From the NCBI GenBank assembly GCA_963920575.1, contig OY986970.1:25253869-25317868 (forward strand): a DNA stretch of 64,000 bases. Reading direction: 5' to 3'. Under the pieces are notes generated by a model. It worked only from the letters and a program-made list of their open reading frames with translations. It made no database searches and had not been told where the DNA came from. The first letter of the stretch is position 1; each line of letters starts with the position of its first letter. This DNA is from Narthecium ossifragum (taxonomy: Eukaryota; Streptophyta; Magnoliopsida; Dioscoreales; Nartheciaceae). A program made the translations under genes and the position numbers. Below, one piece after another: positions 1 to 11,791 of this stretch.

Positions 1-828
1 AATACTCATGTTATTAGTCTGAGGTGTCTTATTATTTCAGCCACTACTATCATTGGCGGCCTCGATGATTGGAACATATCAAGATCTGTGACAGCTGCAG
101 TAGCCACTGTTGTTGCAGAGGTTTTTTTTTGGGGCTAGTTAAGCATGAAGGTTGAGAGAACAAAAAGCAGAGCATAAAAAACTTCAGTGGCCTGGCCAGA
201 CAGACTCTGTCCAGGCACCACCAGCCATCCCATGAGCATCAGAGCATTTGCTCGCAGCAGTGGACACTGACATTGTCGAGATGTTTCGGATTTATATTTT
301 TCTGATTAGTTGAGCCTATTCCCCGGTTTAGTAGAGGTGAATGATCTGCATACTGCAGCTCGCTTTTCCATGCCCTAGATGCTCGATCATAATTCCTTGC
401 ATGAGCTGCCTCCACCAATGCTTGCTCTTGCACTTGTGATCTCCACAGTGGAGGTCATCAATCTTACCATTATGCATTGAACCCAAGGGGCATGGTTTTT
501 TATACAATATGTTACACTCAAAATAATCCGAATCTCAACTGATATAGGTACATTATTCTGAAACCCACGTGATATCATAAATTGGTCTACCGGACACATT
601 TTGAGTTTTTTGAGGCGGAATTGTCCGGAAACAGCCTGAGCCGTACAAGGTGGAAACCTGGTCGTACAGCAATTTCTTTGCTGCTGGAGTCTGATTTTTT
701 TTATGAAGCATGTTTTGGCTCCCTTTCTACGTTGTTTCCCTTAGCTATTTTGTTGAGGGTTGCAGCTAATTGATAGATATCTGAAGTCTCTTACTTCATC
801 AAATTAAGGCACATGTGTGTTCCAACAG
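1..828 (+). other. Intron sequence of the aspartic protease gene
   Basis: No exon of the downstream protease is recognisable here. The coding exon at 829 begins with the last base of a split Trp codon, so the preceding exon must lie left of the window. The stretch is AT-rich, its small open frames resemble nothing I know, and I see no clear transposon ends. Confidence 0.6.
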
Positions 829-3800
829 GTATAACATGGTTGAACAGGGTCTTGTCAAGGAACCTGTTTTCTCATTCTGGTTTAATCGGAAAGCTGATGG
901 AGAAGAAGGAGGTGAGATAGTATTTGGAGGGGTTGATCCAAATCACCATAAGGGTCAACACACATATGTACCCGTGACCCAGAAAGGTTACTGGCAGGTA
1001 GCGTACTCCCTGAGCATCTTTATAAGTTCGCTCGAACTTCATCTTCTTAATTGAAACTTGTCTCATTTCATCTCAGGTGTCTAATTTTTTAACCAAACTT
1101 GTTGCAGTTTGATATGGGAGATGTCCTCATTGGTGGTCAGTCAACTGGTAAGAGCAATGTTTTTCATGCACAACTTGTTTCTAGTTGGATTTCTTTGGTT
1201 TAGTATGACACTTGTTGCTATTATTTTTCGGATTTGAATCACTTCAGGATTCTGCTCTGGAGGTTGTGCCGCAATTGCAGATTCGGGAACTTCTTTAATG
1301 GCTGGACCGACTGTGCGTACTATGCTGTATTTACATCTATGGCTTGCATTTCTGTGTTTTTTAATAGCTAGTCTGAATAGAAGATTTGCAATATTTGGCT
1401 ATTATGCAAAGGAAAAAGTATCTTTTATGTAGTCATATGACCAAAAAAGCTCTATAGAATCTCATAGTTTTAAATTTTATGATTTTGATTTGATAGCTAA
1501 GTCTAATAAATCTTTCAAGTCCAGAGATCAGGTTTCTTTGTTTCAGGTAATTGTATTACGGCACTTGACTTTGAAGCTTTAGTGCAGACATTGAAATTTC
1601 ATCCTTATAGGTTTTGGCCTTCATGTATGACATTGGAGTAAAGTATACTGTTAACAATCCAAATCCATCTATTGTTGGTGTCATTCTTTAAGCTCAACCA
1701 CAAAGTAAGAGATCTCTGTTGCAAAAGTACTTCTGAGTAACAGACTATCAAGTTCTCCTAGCTCATTTGTGCTGTGCCTCTTGAGGTTTGAATTATCTTT
1801 ATGCTTGTTAGGTAACTGAATCCTAAAATTGTATTTTATGTTTGTTTTTGTTCTTAACTTCTGAAAGCTGTTCTAAACATTATGGAAGAATGGCCTGCCA
1901 TTGTTTAGGATCATTACATTTGTTCCTTTTGTTTCCTTTGATTATCTATTTATCTTTGTCAGATGTTTTTTTTTGGCTCTTAGTTGAAATGCATTTCTCC
2001 TGGATCTGAATTTATTTAGTTTTCCCTGTCAAGCTTTTAATTGTTTGAAGACTATCTTATGATTGTCGAACTCTTGAACATCTTTTTGCAGACGGTGGTT
2101 GCAGAAATCAACCAAAAGATTGGTGCTGCTGGTGTTGTCAGCCAGCAGTGCAAAACAGTAGTTGCACAATATGGAGAACAGATTTTGGACTTATTGCTGG
2201 CAGAGGTTTGTGCCCTTTGTTGTTGCGTGTGTCCGTGGCATCTGTTCCAATGATGTTTTTTATCTCTAGGCCCAACCTATTAACAAGAGATAGAACAATG
2301 TTGCCTCTGTTTATTTTGCAGGCACGACCTGGCAAAGTTTGCTCTCAGGTTGGTCTTTGTACCTTTGATGGATCACGGGGAGTTAGGTATAATTCCACCT
2401 TGGTATAAATGATGTGTTTGGTATCCGTATTTAGAGAATGAGTTTTAATTTTCTTTTCTACTTGTTTTCTATAGTAAGGGCATTGAGAGTGTGGTGAATG
2501 AAAATGTGGGCAAGTTAACTGGTGGCTTGAGTGATGCTATGTGTGATGCTTGCGAGATGGCTGTTGTTTGGATGCAAAATCAGCTCAGGCAGAACCAGAC
2601 ACAGGATCGGATATTGAACTACATCAATGAGGTAGAGATAGAACTCTATCTATTATCGTTAAAGTTTCATTCTTAAAAAGTGTTTTTACAGTGTTGATGT
2701 ATTCTCAACTCTTGAATGCATTTCAGCTGTGTGAACGACTTCCCAGTCCCATGGGAGAATCAGCTGTTGATTGCGGTAGCCTTTCCTCTATGCCTGATAT
2801 ATCTTTCACCCTTGGTGGTAAAACTTTTGCACTCACACCAGAGCAGGTAGGCTGTGGTTTGTTTAATATTAGTTTTAGCGTCTTTCCAGTTAAATGTAGT
2901 TGAGCTTACTCTTATCTCAAAGTGAACTGTTCTTCTTCAGTTATTATCCGATTACTTTTGTTTTGACTTTCCTATCATTGAAAAGCAAGCATTTAGTGTA
3001 TGTGTTTAATGATCGAAGGCATAGCATGTATGAAAATAAGATATTATGCACATTGCAGGTCCTCTTCTCCATTTTGCTTAGGACTCTTAAAATTGTAATT
3101 CTAACAACCCTATGGCAATTTGTCTTTTTCATATAATACAAGTTCTGAGAAAATTACTCGGATACTGTTTATATAATTTTTTGATAGGATATCTGGGTTT
3201 CTTGATACTCATGTTCAATTTGAAGAAAAGAAAATAGTATTTGCTTCAACAACAGTAGTGATTTGATCTATTGCGGGATATTTGACGCGGATTTAATTGA
3301 GAATGATCTCTTTTTCCCTTGATATGTACTGCTGTGGCTAAACTTGGTGAACTTGATGCATAAACAAAATATGTTCCCAGGAGTGCTTATTCTTTTGTTT
3401 CCTGACCTGGTTTTTATCCAACCTTTTATGCTGTTATTTTGTAAGGTTTTTATTTTGACGTGTTCTTATTGATGGCATTTCATGACATCACTGCTTCTGT
3501 GTCCTGGGTGGTCATAGACTAGATTTAAGAGATGTTGGCATGCTTAAGTACGATAATAGGATGTTGAACTCAGAAGATGAGGAATTACCAGGTGAGCATA
3601 TAGATGTTGGAAGTGATGAGATGAAGGGTGCAGGAACAAGGAAGTAATAACAGTTGATCGGGCCATAGCTTTGGGTTAAGGGATCATGGGGAATTTAGAA
3701 TTCTTGAAGACTGCTTGATGACCACATGATCCCAATCAACCCTGAAATGTATTTATTCCATCCTTGATTAGTCCTCAATAAGACTAAGGTAATTTCTTGC

Positions 3801-4341
3801 GAATTGTGATGTTCGTCCTGGAATGGGAGCAAATTGATCATGTTTACGTGAGGAAATGAGGAAATAAATTTACCGTCTTTGTGAATAATTTTCCGGGGAA
3901 AAAGTTGTGCATGCTCCATCAATGTTAATGTTATGTTTTACCTAAGCCGATTACTTCTCAATCTAGACTATAGGCTCCTGTTTAATGAAAAACTATTGGA
4001 AGCTGCCCAGTAATTTTCTAGTATTGTTTTACTCGATTTCATTTTTCTGGCTGCTCAGTACATTCTCAAGGTTGGCGAGGGAGATGCTGCCCAGTGCATT
4101 AGCGGATTCACTGCCCTGGATATCGCCCCTCCTCGTGGTCCTCTCTGGTAATCTCTATTCCATAACTAACCAAGAACTGTTATCTTCTTCACTGCTTCCC
4201 CTCTGGAGTAATTGTTTGGTTCAATTTCTGACTTCCGATCGGTGGGATTGATGCAGGATTATGGGTGACGTTTTCATGGGTGTCTATCATACTGTGTTCG
4301 ATTATGGCAATATGAGAGTTGGATTTGCTGAAGCAGCCTAG
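829..4341 (+). CDS. Phytepsin-type vacuolar aspartic protease with plant-specific insert, 3' part
   Basis: Nine exons are visible: 829-997, 1108-1147, 1248-1312, 2092-2205, 2322-2386, 2475-2631, 2727-2846, 4059-4147 and 4257-4341. All junctions are GT-AG and the reading phase is kept throughout. The third exon carries the second catalytic motif, ADSGTS. Exons 4-7 encode the saposin-like plant-specific insert with its paired cysteines ([26 protein letters not shown]) and an Asn-Gln-Thr glycosylation site. The end is the family-typical VGFAEAA. Such enzymes are acid proteases made through the ER and delivered to vacuoles; the insert is cut out on maturation and can bind membranes. Signal peptide, propeptide and first catalytic Asp are outside the window. 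The intron at 2847-4058 is about 1.2 kb. Family assignment is very secure; the specific paralog is not. Confidence 0.95.
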
Positions 4342-4959
4342 AGGAACTAATATAGATCCTTCAGTAGTCTTGTCGATATCTGCGGTCTTTGCTTTGCTTG
4401 TTTTCCAAAAAAGGGCATGTTACAGAACTTGGAAGCTGCCCATGCTATGTAAATATACTGGATTCAGATGCTTTTCTGCGGCCTTGTGCTGACTATATTG
4501 CCAAGGATTTCCTGTTTTGAACAACATATGGTGCAAATACAAAGCTTTTCTGATATGGAAATCAAATTGCTTCTCTGCGGATAAGAATTTTTACCACTTT
4601 TGGGGCCCCAAATTTCCCGATGATGATGTTCATAACCGCGGGGTTGCATTGCCGCCCATGTCAGCTGTGCCAACTCTCCTTTGAGGGGCGGTTTAGATGC
4701 GGGTAATGAGAAACTGGCAAGTGCTTAGAACTGGTTCAGTTTTTGGTATTTGGCTTCTCGTTTTCAACTTCCCCACAATAGTAGAAAGCTCGAGTTACCC
4801 TATCATTATTTGGTCACATGTTTTAAGTCTATTTTTTAATCTTCACTTCCTTAATAATACTTTGGATGTGATTGATAAAATCCCAACCATTGGTATGATG
4901 GTATGACTCAAATGTTTGGTATGACCCAAACAGAACCCCTAAGCCATGCTTGCAATCAT
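4342..4959. other. 3' UTR of the protease and short intergenic stretch
   Basis: The sequence after the protease stop is probably the 3' untranslated region in its first few hundred bases. I see no other gene or repeat before the LTR that starts at 4960. Confidence 0.4.
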
Positions 4960-5640
4960 TGTTGGAGAATCTGAGGGGCCTCGTCGATGCCGGAGATACG
5001 CAAGATTGATATGGGGATGTCGCAGCGGAAGAGAAATAATCAAACCACAAAGAAAAGGAAAAAGTGGAGACAAGGATTTACGTGGAAAAACCTACCAGCA
5101 ACAACTGGAAGGAAAAAACCACGGGTAGCAGAGGAAATCTTCACTATGAGAGAGAGATTATAAAGCCCAAACTCTAGCAGAGACAAAGAGATCTCTCTAG
5201 AGTTGCCTACTCTCACACCTCTCACAATCCTCTCAATAACATCTCTACCACACAGAAAAACCCTAAAAACACTCTATTTATAGTCTCCAATAAACACAAA
5301 TTCGGATTAAATCTGAGCCGTCGGATTTGCCCGTCCAATAGAGAAGGATCGATCCCACTCAAGGGAAGGATTGATCCGAGTATGCACGAGATCGAGGAAT
5401 TCCAGAATTCCCGAGTCGGATCGATCCCACTATGTAGGAGCGATCGATCCGTCCCTAAAAAAACTCAGCATCCCGAAGAAGGATTGATCTGCGGATCGAT
5501 CCAACCTTGATCTTCGAAAATAGGTGCTTTATGTCTCTTTGTTTTCCGAGTAGGATCGATCCCAATTGGAGAGACGGATCGATCCGTTGATATTTTTCAA
5601 GGAGCGATCGATCCTTCTCTTGAAGACGGATCAATCCTAT
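4960..5640 (-). mobile_element. Solo LTR or LTR fragment, family A
   Basis: The stretch begins TGTTGG, as many plant LTRs do when read from their 3' end, and resembles the sequence at 18332 over about 270 bases. Both copies share GATGCCGGAGATRCGC and the CAGCAACAACTGGAAGGAAAAA block. A TATA box lies on the minus strand at 5274-5283, so the element points left. No primer-binding site lies just left of 4960, which favours a solo LTR. The right end is not defined; the array of GGATCGATCC motifs stops near 5637 and no TG/CA partner with a matching 5 bp duplication was found. Confidence 0.6.
5346..5637. promoter_or_regulatory. Array of ten GGATCGATCC-like palindromes in LTR U3
   Basis: Copies start at 5346, 5368, 5418, 5441, 5481, 5493, 5553, 5576, 5605 and 5628. 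Six fit the decamer exactly and the rest differ by one or two bases. Most form pairs 22-23 bp apart, and pair starts recur at 72 bp (5346 to 5418, 5481 to 5553). Relative to the leftward TATA box at 5274-5283 the array lies upstream, where U3 enhancers sit. That it binds a host factor is inference. Confidence 0.65.
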
Positions 5641-5699
5641 CTCTTCTGCGGTCATCTCATGGGAGGAAAAGTCAACAACCATGCCATACATTTGCACCG

Positions 5700-6385
5700 A
5701 TCTAAGGAAAAGTCTATTCTATTTATTAACTAGTGGCCTCCTCATGTCACTTGTCACGGAAACTGACCACTATCTTTCTCTCTCGATATCTCTTTCTCCT
5801 CGTTAACTACTCCCTTTTCATCCACTGTTAGACATAAAAGAAATAAATCCTATAAACGATTCTCCACCATATGATAGATTAGTGGGCCCCTCGTGTCACT
5901 TAGCACGTAAACAACCACTATCCTCTCTCTCTCTCTCTCCACTAATTTCTCCCAACCGAACTCGTTATTGTCACATGTCTTCATTCTCGATCGTTAGATT
6001 TATTTTCATCAGCTTAATATAACTTGTCAAAGACATTCAGAATTGTACGATAGAACACACATTTTTTTTTTAAGATAGATATCAAAGTAGGCTTCATAAT
6101 TATCAATCTTATAAAATACAATGTAGAGGTCTAGGTTATCTAGGTTATTTATTTATATTTATCTAATTTATATCTAATGGTGAAGGGGGAGTTAGTGGTG
6201 TGTGTGTGTGGGGGTCCTGGGGGGAGGGGGAAAGAGAGAAAGAGGGCAGTGGACCTAGTGGTCGGTCATAACGGCACGGGCCCCACTAGTGGATGTATAT
6301 GGAAAGTACATGCTCCGAAGGGCAGTTTGGCGCCCTGGGTCTATTACTCTATCACTCAACTATAGTTATAAAACATATTTGAGTC
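5700..6385. other. Intergenic stretch with an imperfect duplication and CT tracts
   Basis: Two related blocks of about 130 bp start near 5729 and 5879. Both read TAGTGG-CC-CTC-TGTCACTT-CACG-AAAC--ACCACTATC and are followed by CT-rich tracts. A G-rich tract lies near 6200. No coding sequence is visible. Confidence 0.45.
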
Positions 6386-6401
6386 AACTTCTACACACTG
6401 G
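6386..6401 (+). repeat. 5' target-site duplication of LINE copy 1
   Basis: AACTTCTACACACTGG here matches AACTTCTACACACCGG at 8816-8831, after the poly(A) tail, in 15 of 16 bases. Confidence 0.85.
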
Positions 6402-8817
6402 CCCATGAGCTCCTTCATACGCTACAGAAGGCTCCCAAGGAAGCAGCTGTTATGGCTCTCAAGATTGACATTAAGGCTGCTTATGACTCTGTCAGCTGGC
6501 GTTTCATTCGCAGAATTCTTGTTAGCATGAATTTCCCGGATGCTTGGATCAACTGGGTCATGGAGTGTCTTACCACTACTCATTTCTCTTTGCTTATCAA
6601 TGGCAGGGTCTGCGGCTTCTTCCCTGCCGCCTGCGGGCTCCGGCAAGGTGATCCGTTATCAACCTACCTTTTCATCCTTGCCCAGGAGGCCCTCACTCAG
6701 TTGGCCAAGACTCCCCTGATTGCTCTTAAGGGTATGTCCTATCCAGGATCGACCTTGCAGGTGAGTCATCTTCTCTACGCTGATGATTGCCTCTTTGTGA
6801 CTCCTGCGAAGCGTGAGGAAGCCAAGAAAGTCACCAACATTCTCAAGAGATACAAGAAGCTTGCTGGATTGGAGGTCAGCCCAGAGAAGTCCAGCACCAA
6901 ATTCTCCCCCTCCACCTCCCCCTGGCGCAGGAGAACGCTGTCCCGTATCCTTGGCTTCTCGAGGCAGCCTACTCCCTGGAGATACTTAGGAGTTCCCCTT
7001 GACTCGCGGCGGATACAAGTCAAGGACTTCTCACCATTGATCGATACCGTCCAGGGGAGGTTGGCAACCTGGAAGAGCTCAACCAAAGCGCTGGCGGGGC
7101 GTGCTGTCATGGTGCAGGCCGTTCTCCAAGCTATGCCTGTTCATGTTATGTCTTCAATTCCCACTCCGATCTCTGTTCTCAGCAAGATAGTTGCATTGGC
7201 TCGTGAATTCCTCTGGCAGGGGAAGAGGGGGTCGTTCTCCAGAGTATCTTGGGATGTTGTCTGTAGGCACAGGATGCAGGGCGGGCTTGGATTCAAAGAT
7301 CTCAAAAGATGGCAGCTGGCTTTGCGGATGAAGCAGACATCCAAGTTCCTGGATTCGCGCAAGAACATATGGGTCTCTATTTGCCGGGCAAAGTACAAGG
7401 TCGCTGATGCTCTTCCCTTACCGCGACACTCTGTTCCAGCTTCGTCCCTCTGGCGTTCCATTTGCAGAGCAGTGGTCATCCTCCGCAAGGGGCTGCGATG
7501 GGAGCCTGGGGCAGGATGCCGAGTGAATGTCCTTCATGACTGGTGGACAGGGGATGGTCCCCTGCTCTCATACCCATGTCCGATGGTAGCTGATGGTGAT
7601 GCCTCGCAATTGTTAGTCCAAGATTTGGTTTTACAAGATGGTAACTGGGACATGGTCAGGCTCTCCTCCTTCTTCCATCCAAGCATGGTCGATGGCATCC
7701 TCATGGGCACTTCGAGGCCCAGTAGCGGTAGCGACAATCCAAGATGGGTCTGGAACAAGGAAGGTAAGGTCTCAGCGGCCTCTGCCTATCACATGCTCGA
7801 ATCGCTGGAGAGCTTGTGTGATATTGAGGATCAACCGCAACTGTGGAGAAGCATTTGGAAGGCCCCTGCAGGTCCCCGGGTGAGAATGTTCCTATGGAAG
7901 CTCCTACATGGGAAGTTGCCAACCCGATCTGTGCTTTGGAATCTTTGTCTCTCCTCTGAGCATCTATGTCCTCGTTGCTGCCATGCGGAGGAGACTCCAG
8001 AGCACCTGCTCTTTGATTGTGGATTTGCGCGGGAGGTCTGGAATGGGGTGCTTCTTGAGACCCCCACTGCTGGCTGTAGCTTGAGCATGGACCGCTTCAT
8101 TCATCTCCTGTGTCAGCCTCAGAAGGATGAGGAGGGAATGCACAGGAAGTCACTACTCGTCTATGGGGCATGGTGGATTTGGAAGGAGAGATGTAAGGTT
8201 GCTGCGGGGGAGGCAAGCTCTGGTGCATGCGAGCTGGCACGCTTGATCAGATGGCAGTCCAGGGAGTACATCAACACCACCAACCTTCACAAGGACAGGC
8301 CAGCTCCGGGGGTCAGTGCGGTTATCAGGATTCAAGTAGACGCCTCCTATCATTTGCCCTTGGGTATGGCTGGCATTGGCGACGACGATCTTCTTCTATG
8401 GTCTGAGAGCACTTCGCAATCCACCGGCTCCATTCTCCTTGGAGAGCTCCGTGCCATACATCTGGCAGCTAGTATCGCGCAGCAGCGAGGTTTCAAGCAG
8501 TTGCTTATTGAGAGTGACTCACTGCACGCAACCAGGATGATGGAGAGCAGGATGCCATTAACGGGGGAAACTAGGCGTGTTGTGCAGGACATCTGGTGGC
8601 TTGGACGCAACTTCACGGATTTTTGCGTCGCTTATATCCCCCGCGAGGATAATACACGTGCTGATTGGTTGGCTCGTGAAGCCCTTCGACTTTGTTTGGA
8701 CTTTTTAGATTTTGAGGGGACTGAGGGGTATGCCCCAAGTCTTCCAGGATGATTTTGTTCTCGGCCCCATGCTGGGTCCTATAGCCTTTGGGCCCAATTA
8801 AAAAAAAAAAAAAAAAA
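6402..8817 (+). mobile_element. 5'-truncated L1-type LINE (copy 1)
   Basis: The element begins inside the reverse transcriptase gene, in frame just before the conserved HELLHTL stretch. It ends in a run of about 18 A after 8799 and is flanked by a 16 bp target-site duplication with one mismatch. Truncation at the 5' end plus a poly(A) tail is the normal product of target-primed reverse transcription. Confidence 0.92.
6452..8752 (+). pseudogene. LINE ORF2 fragment: reverse transcriptase, zf-RVT and RNase H
   Basis: This 766-codon frame lacks the endonuclease and the first part of the reverse transcriptase because the copy is 5' truncated. It is otherwise uninterrupted. Reverse transcriptase motifs include GLRQGDPLS and the catalytic YADD near residue 110. 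The zf-RVT domain (APAGPRVRMFLWKLLHGKLP, then paired Cys/His) lies near residues 465-530. A C-terminal RNase H domain follows, with VDAS, GELRAIHLA, ESDS and the DNTRADWLAR end near residues 628-750. Plant L1 elements with an added RNase H of this kind are known. The reading frame in fact opens upstream of the ATG at 6452, which is an internal Met. Not a host gene. Confidence 0.9.
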
Positions 8818-8831
8818 CTTCTACACACCGG
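8816..8831 (+). repeat. 3' target-site duplication of LINE copy 1
   Basis: This is the partner of the 16-mer at 6386-6401, directly after the poly(A) run. Confidence 0.85.
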
Positions 8832-10013
8832 GACTTGTTCATCGATTGTTAAACTTTTAATATAATCCTATCATAGTCACCGAAACAAATATCCAACAAT
8901 TACTTTTGAACGTCCTTCGCAGCCATAAGTCTCTGCGATATTAATTTGGTAGAACTTCTCAAAACTAGCCTATCATCTCTCTATAAGTCCTCTTTGTTTC
9001 AGTCACCTCTCTTTTATTTATGATAGCCCATATCCATCTCGATCTCAATTCTAGACACTTGCAATAAAGTCTTAAACAACCACCTAATTAAGAAAACAAC
9101 AACAGATTTAGAAAAAATGGAATGGATCTTTGCCGGCATTAAAGAGGGAAGACTTAAGGGAGATTTGATTGTGTTATATTTGTATAAACATATACCACGA
9201 GGGAGTAACAGCAGCAGGGTTGATGGTGTTGCTTGTTGGTGTCATTGTTTTTAGTCTATTCTACTAGGGCTATGAGGATGGTTTGGAGATGTTAGAAGGC
9301 GTAATGTATAGTCTAGTCTATAGGCTCAACTAATAAAACCAAAAAAAGACTTAAAGAGAGATTTTATATTAAGTGTTTGCTGACCTAGGTCGAAGTAAAC
9401 GGCGAGCATTTTCCGACATGACTTAAAAAGGGTAAGACTTAGCTTCAACAACTAATTCCGACATGACAGTGAATGCCTCAATTGAAAAGGTCATTCAAAT
9501 TTCAAAGTACCTACTTCTACTTTGGATGGTTCATGAGAAGGTCTACTTCTTGGCCATAGATAAGTCAGAGCTCAACTTAAGTTGCATTGAAATGGAACAG
9601 GTGTGCTGAATCCAGGGGCTAAGATCTAGAAGGAGCTCGCCGCGACCCTTTCCTCGAACGTTGGAGTTGGACGCTGGCCTCCCTCCACTTGTAGATCTTC
9701 CTAGCTTGGCTTAGGAGGGTCTTTGTTTAGTTCCATGTAACTAAACAAGAATTAATATAGTACTGTCACAATTTAAGGGACTTATATGTAATTAAGTAAG
9801 ATATGAGGGACTAATATCTCCTAAAAACCCTTGTTCTTTTAATTAACCACCTTCTTGACTAAATATTTTTTTGTTTTATTATGAGATGACTAAAGTCGCT
9901 TCATACAACATTCTTCTCTTACTTAATTTGATTCTGATTTAGAATCTCTATTTACTATCGTCTTGGAAAATGTCAAATAAAAATTTAATATAAAAACTCT
10001 TCGTATATATGCA
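8832..10013. other. Intergenic DNA without a recognised gene
   Basis: The stretch is AT-rich. A passage ending at about 9320-9345 (TATAGGCTCAACTAATAAAACC then A-rich) resembles the 3' ends of the LINEs at 21600 and 57120 and may be a LINE tail. Nothing else is supported. Confidence 0.4.
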
Positions 10014-11675
10014 GGCTAAATTTTCATTTAGTACCCTGTAGTTTGACCGATATTTTTATATGATCCTTATATTTCAAAAAGTTGTAATACAGACCCTCAA
10101 ATTTAATAATCGCTCTTATGTGGTCCTTCCGTCCACTCGCCGTCGAGTTTTTAACGGCAAAACGGGCCACGTCAGGTTTCTCATTTATTTTAACATTTTT
10201 TAATTTAATGTTTAACTTATTTTAACATTTTTTTAATTTTTTAACTTATAAAATATGTTACGTCAGCTGCCTCCCTCGTCGTCGATTTGCCGTCGAGGTT
10301 GTCTAGGTCACTGACCTCGCCGTCGAGGCTCCGATCAGGGGTGGGGTTAGAAATAGAGGAGGGGGAGGGGGCGGTCGATGACCCCGCTGTCGAGTGTGGG
10401 GAGGGCGTTGGGGAAGAAGGAGAGGAGGAGGGGAGAGAGAGATGCGGAGGTGTGTCTGTCTCGCGGACGGTGAGCAGGGGGTTGGGGAAGAAGGAGAGGA
10501 GGTGGGGGGAGAGATCCGGCAGAGCAGGGGAGAGAGATCCAGTGTGGGGAGAGGGTTGGGGAAGAAGGAGAGGAGGTGGGGAGAGAGATCCGGCGGAGCA
10601 GGCGGAGGCGAGCACTGAACATGGGGAGAGAGATCCCGCGGAGCAGGGGAGAGGGTTGGGGAAGAAGGAGAGGAGGTGGGGAGAGAGATCCGACGGAGCA
10701 GGGGAGAGGGTTGGGGAAGAAGGAGAGGAGGTGGGGAGAGAGATCCGGCGGAGTAGGCGGAGGCGAGCACTGAACATGGGGAGAGAGATTCGGCGGAGCA
10801 GGGGAGAGAGATCCAGTGTGGGGAGAGGGTTGGGGAAGAAGGAGAGGAGGTGGGGAGAGAGATCCGGCGGAGCAGGCGGAGGCGAGCACTGAACATGGGG
10901 AGAGAGATCCGGCGGAGCAGGGGAGAGGGTTGGGGAAGAAGGAGAGGAGGTGGGGAGAGAGATCCGGCGGAGCAGGCGGAGAGAGAGCCAGTGTGGGGAG
11001 AGGGTTGGGGAAGAAGGAGAGGAGGTGGGGAGAGAGATCCGGCGGAGCAGGCGGAGGCGAGCACTGAACATGAGCGTCTGTCTCGCGGACGGTGAGCAGG
11101 GGGTTGGGGATCCGATCGGGTGTGGGGAGGGGGTTGGGGAAGAAGGAGATGAGGTGGGGAGAGAGAGATGCGGTGGAGCCGCCGTCGAGGTCGTCGAGGT
11201 CCTAGAGATTGGACGACGAGATCGGGACTCCGGGCCCAAAGCGGCGTCGACGGCTCCCTCTCCCCGTCCATCCCTCCCTCTCTAGGTCTCTCTCTAAAAA
11301 CCCTTTCTTATTTTGAGAGAAGAGAGAAGAGTAGCGCCTTCGCCAGCGCCTTCGCCGTCGCCGTCGGGGCTGGGCATCGACGGCCGGTCGGAAGAGAGAA
11401 AGGGAGAAGAGAGAGAGCAGAGGGAGAAAACGAATAAAACTGTTAAAAATGCTGACCTATATAATAAAATATGTTTAAAACTAGCACACGTGGATAAAAA
11501 TAGGCCACGTGTGCTAGTTTGCCGTTAGCTCGTTGACGGCGTTCGACGGAAGCTGACGTTGAGGACTTCATAAGTGAGCTAATGAAAGTTGAGGGTCTGT
11601 ATTGCAACTTTTTGAAATATAAGGACCACATAAAAATATCGGTCAAACTACAGGGTACTAAATGAAAATTTAGCC
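10014..11675. mobile_element. MULE-like element with ~90 bp terminal inverted repeats
   Basis: The left end (10014 to about 10105, starting GGCTAAATTTTCATTTAGTA) is repeated in inverted form at about 11585-11675 with only a few mismatches. The terminal sequence resembles those of plant Mutator-like elements. Flanks are TA-rich: TATATATGCA precedes the left end, and the same string lies at 11678-11687, two bases past the right end. The exact duplication is therefore ambiguous. The interior has no transposase. It holds a GA-rich minisatellite and GC-rich DNA, as in non-autonomous or gene-fragment-carrying MULEs. Confidence 0.8.
10380..11170. repeat. GA-rich minisatellite inside the MULE
   Basis: At least six variant copies of a unit built from GGGGAGAGGGTTGGGGAAG, AAGGAGAGGAGGTGGGGAGAG and AGATCCGGCGGAGCAGG follow each other. 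Some have an extra block containing GCGAGCACTGAACATGGGG. Several frames stay open on both strands only because the repeat lacks stop codons, so no protein is claimed. CCGTCGAGG motifs flank the array on both sides. Confidence 0.85.
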
Positions 11676-11791
11676 TATATATATGCACATAGAGAGAGTT
11701 GGACTAGAGTCTCTAAATACTATTCGGATTTTTTTAAAATTAAAAAACCATTAATTTTTAACCGTGGTTTTGCCTCGAGATACGTGAGCTC

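Noticed and set aside
10241..11285. Long overlapping open frames on both strands (up to about 330 codons)
   Set aside because: They arise from a stop-free GA-rich minisatellite; the translations are low-complexity Ser/Pro or Glu/Arg/Gly repeats with no domain.
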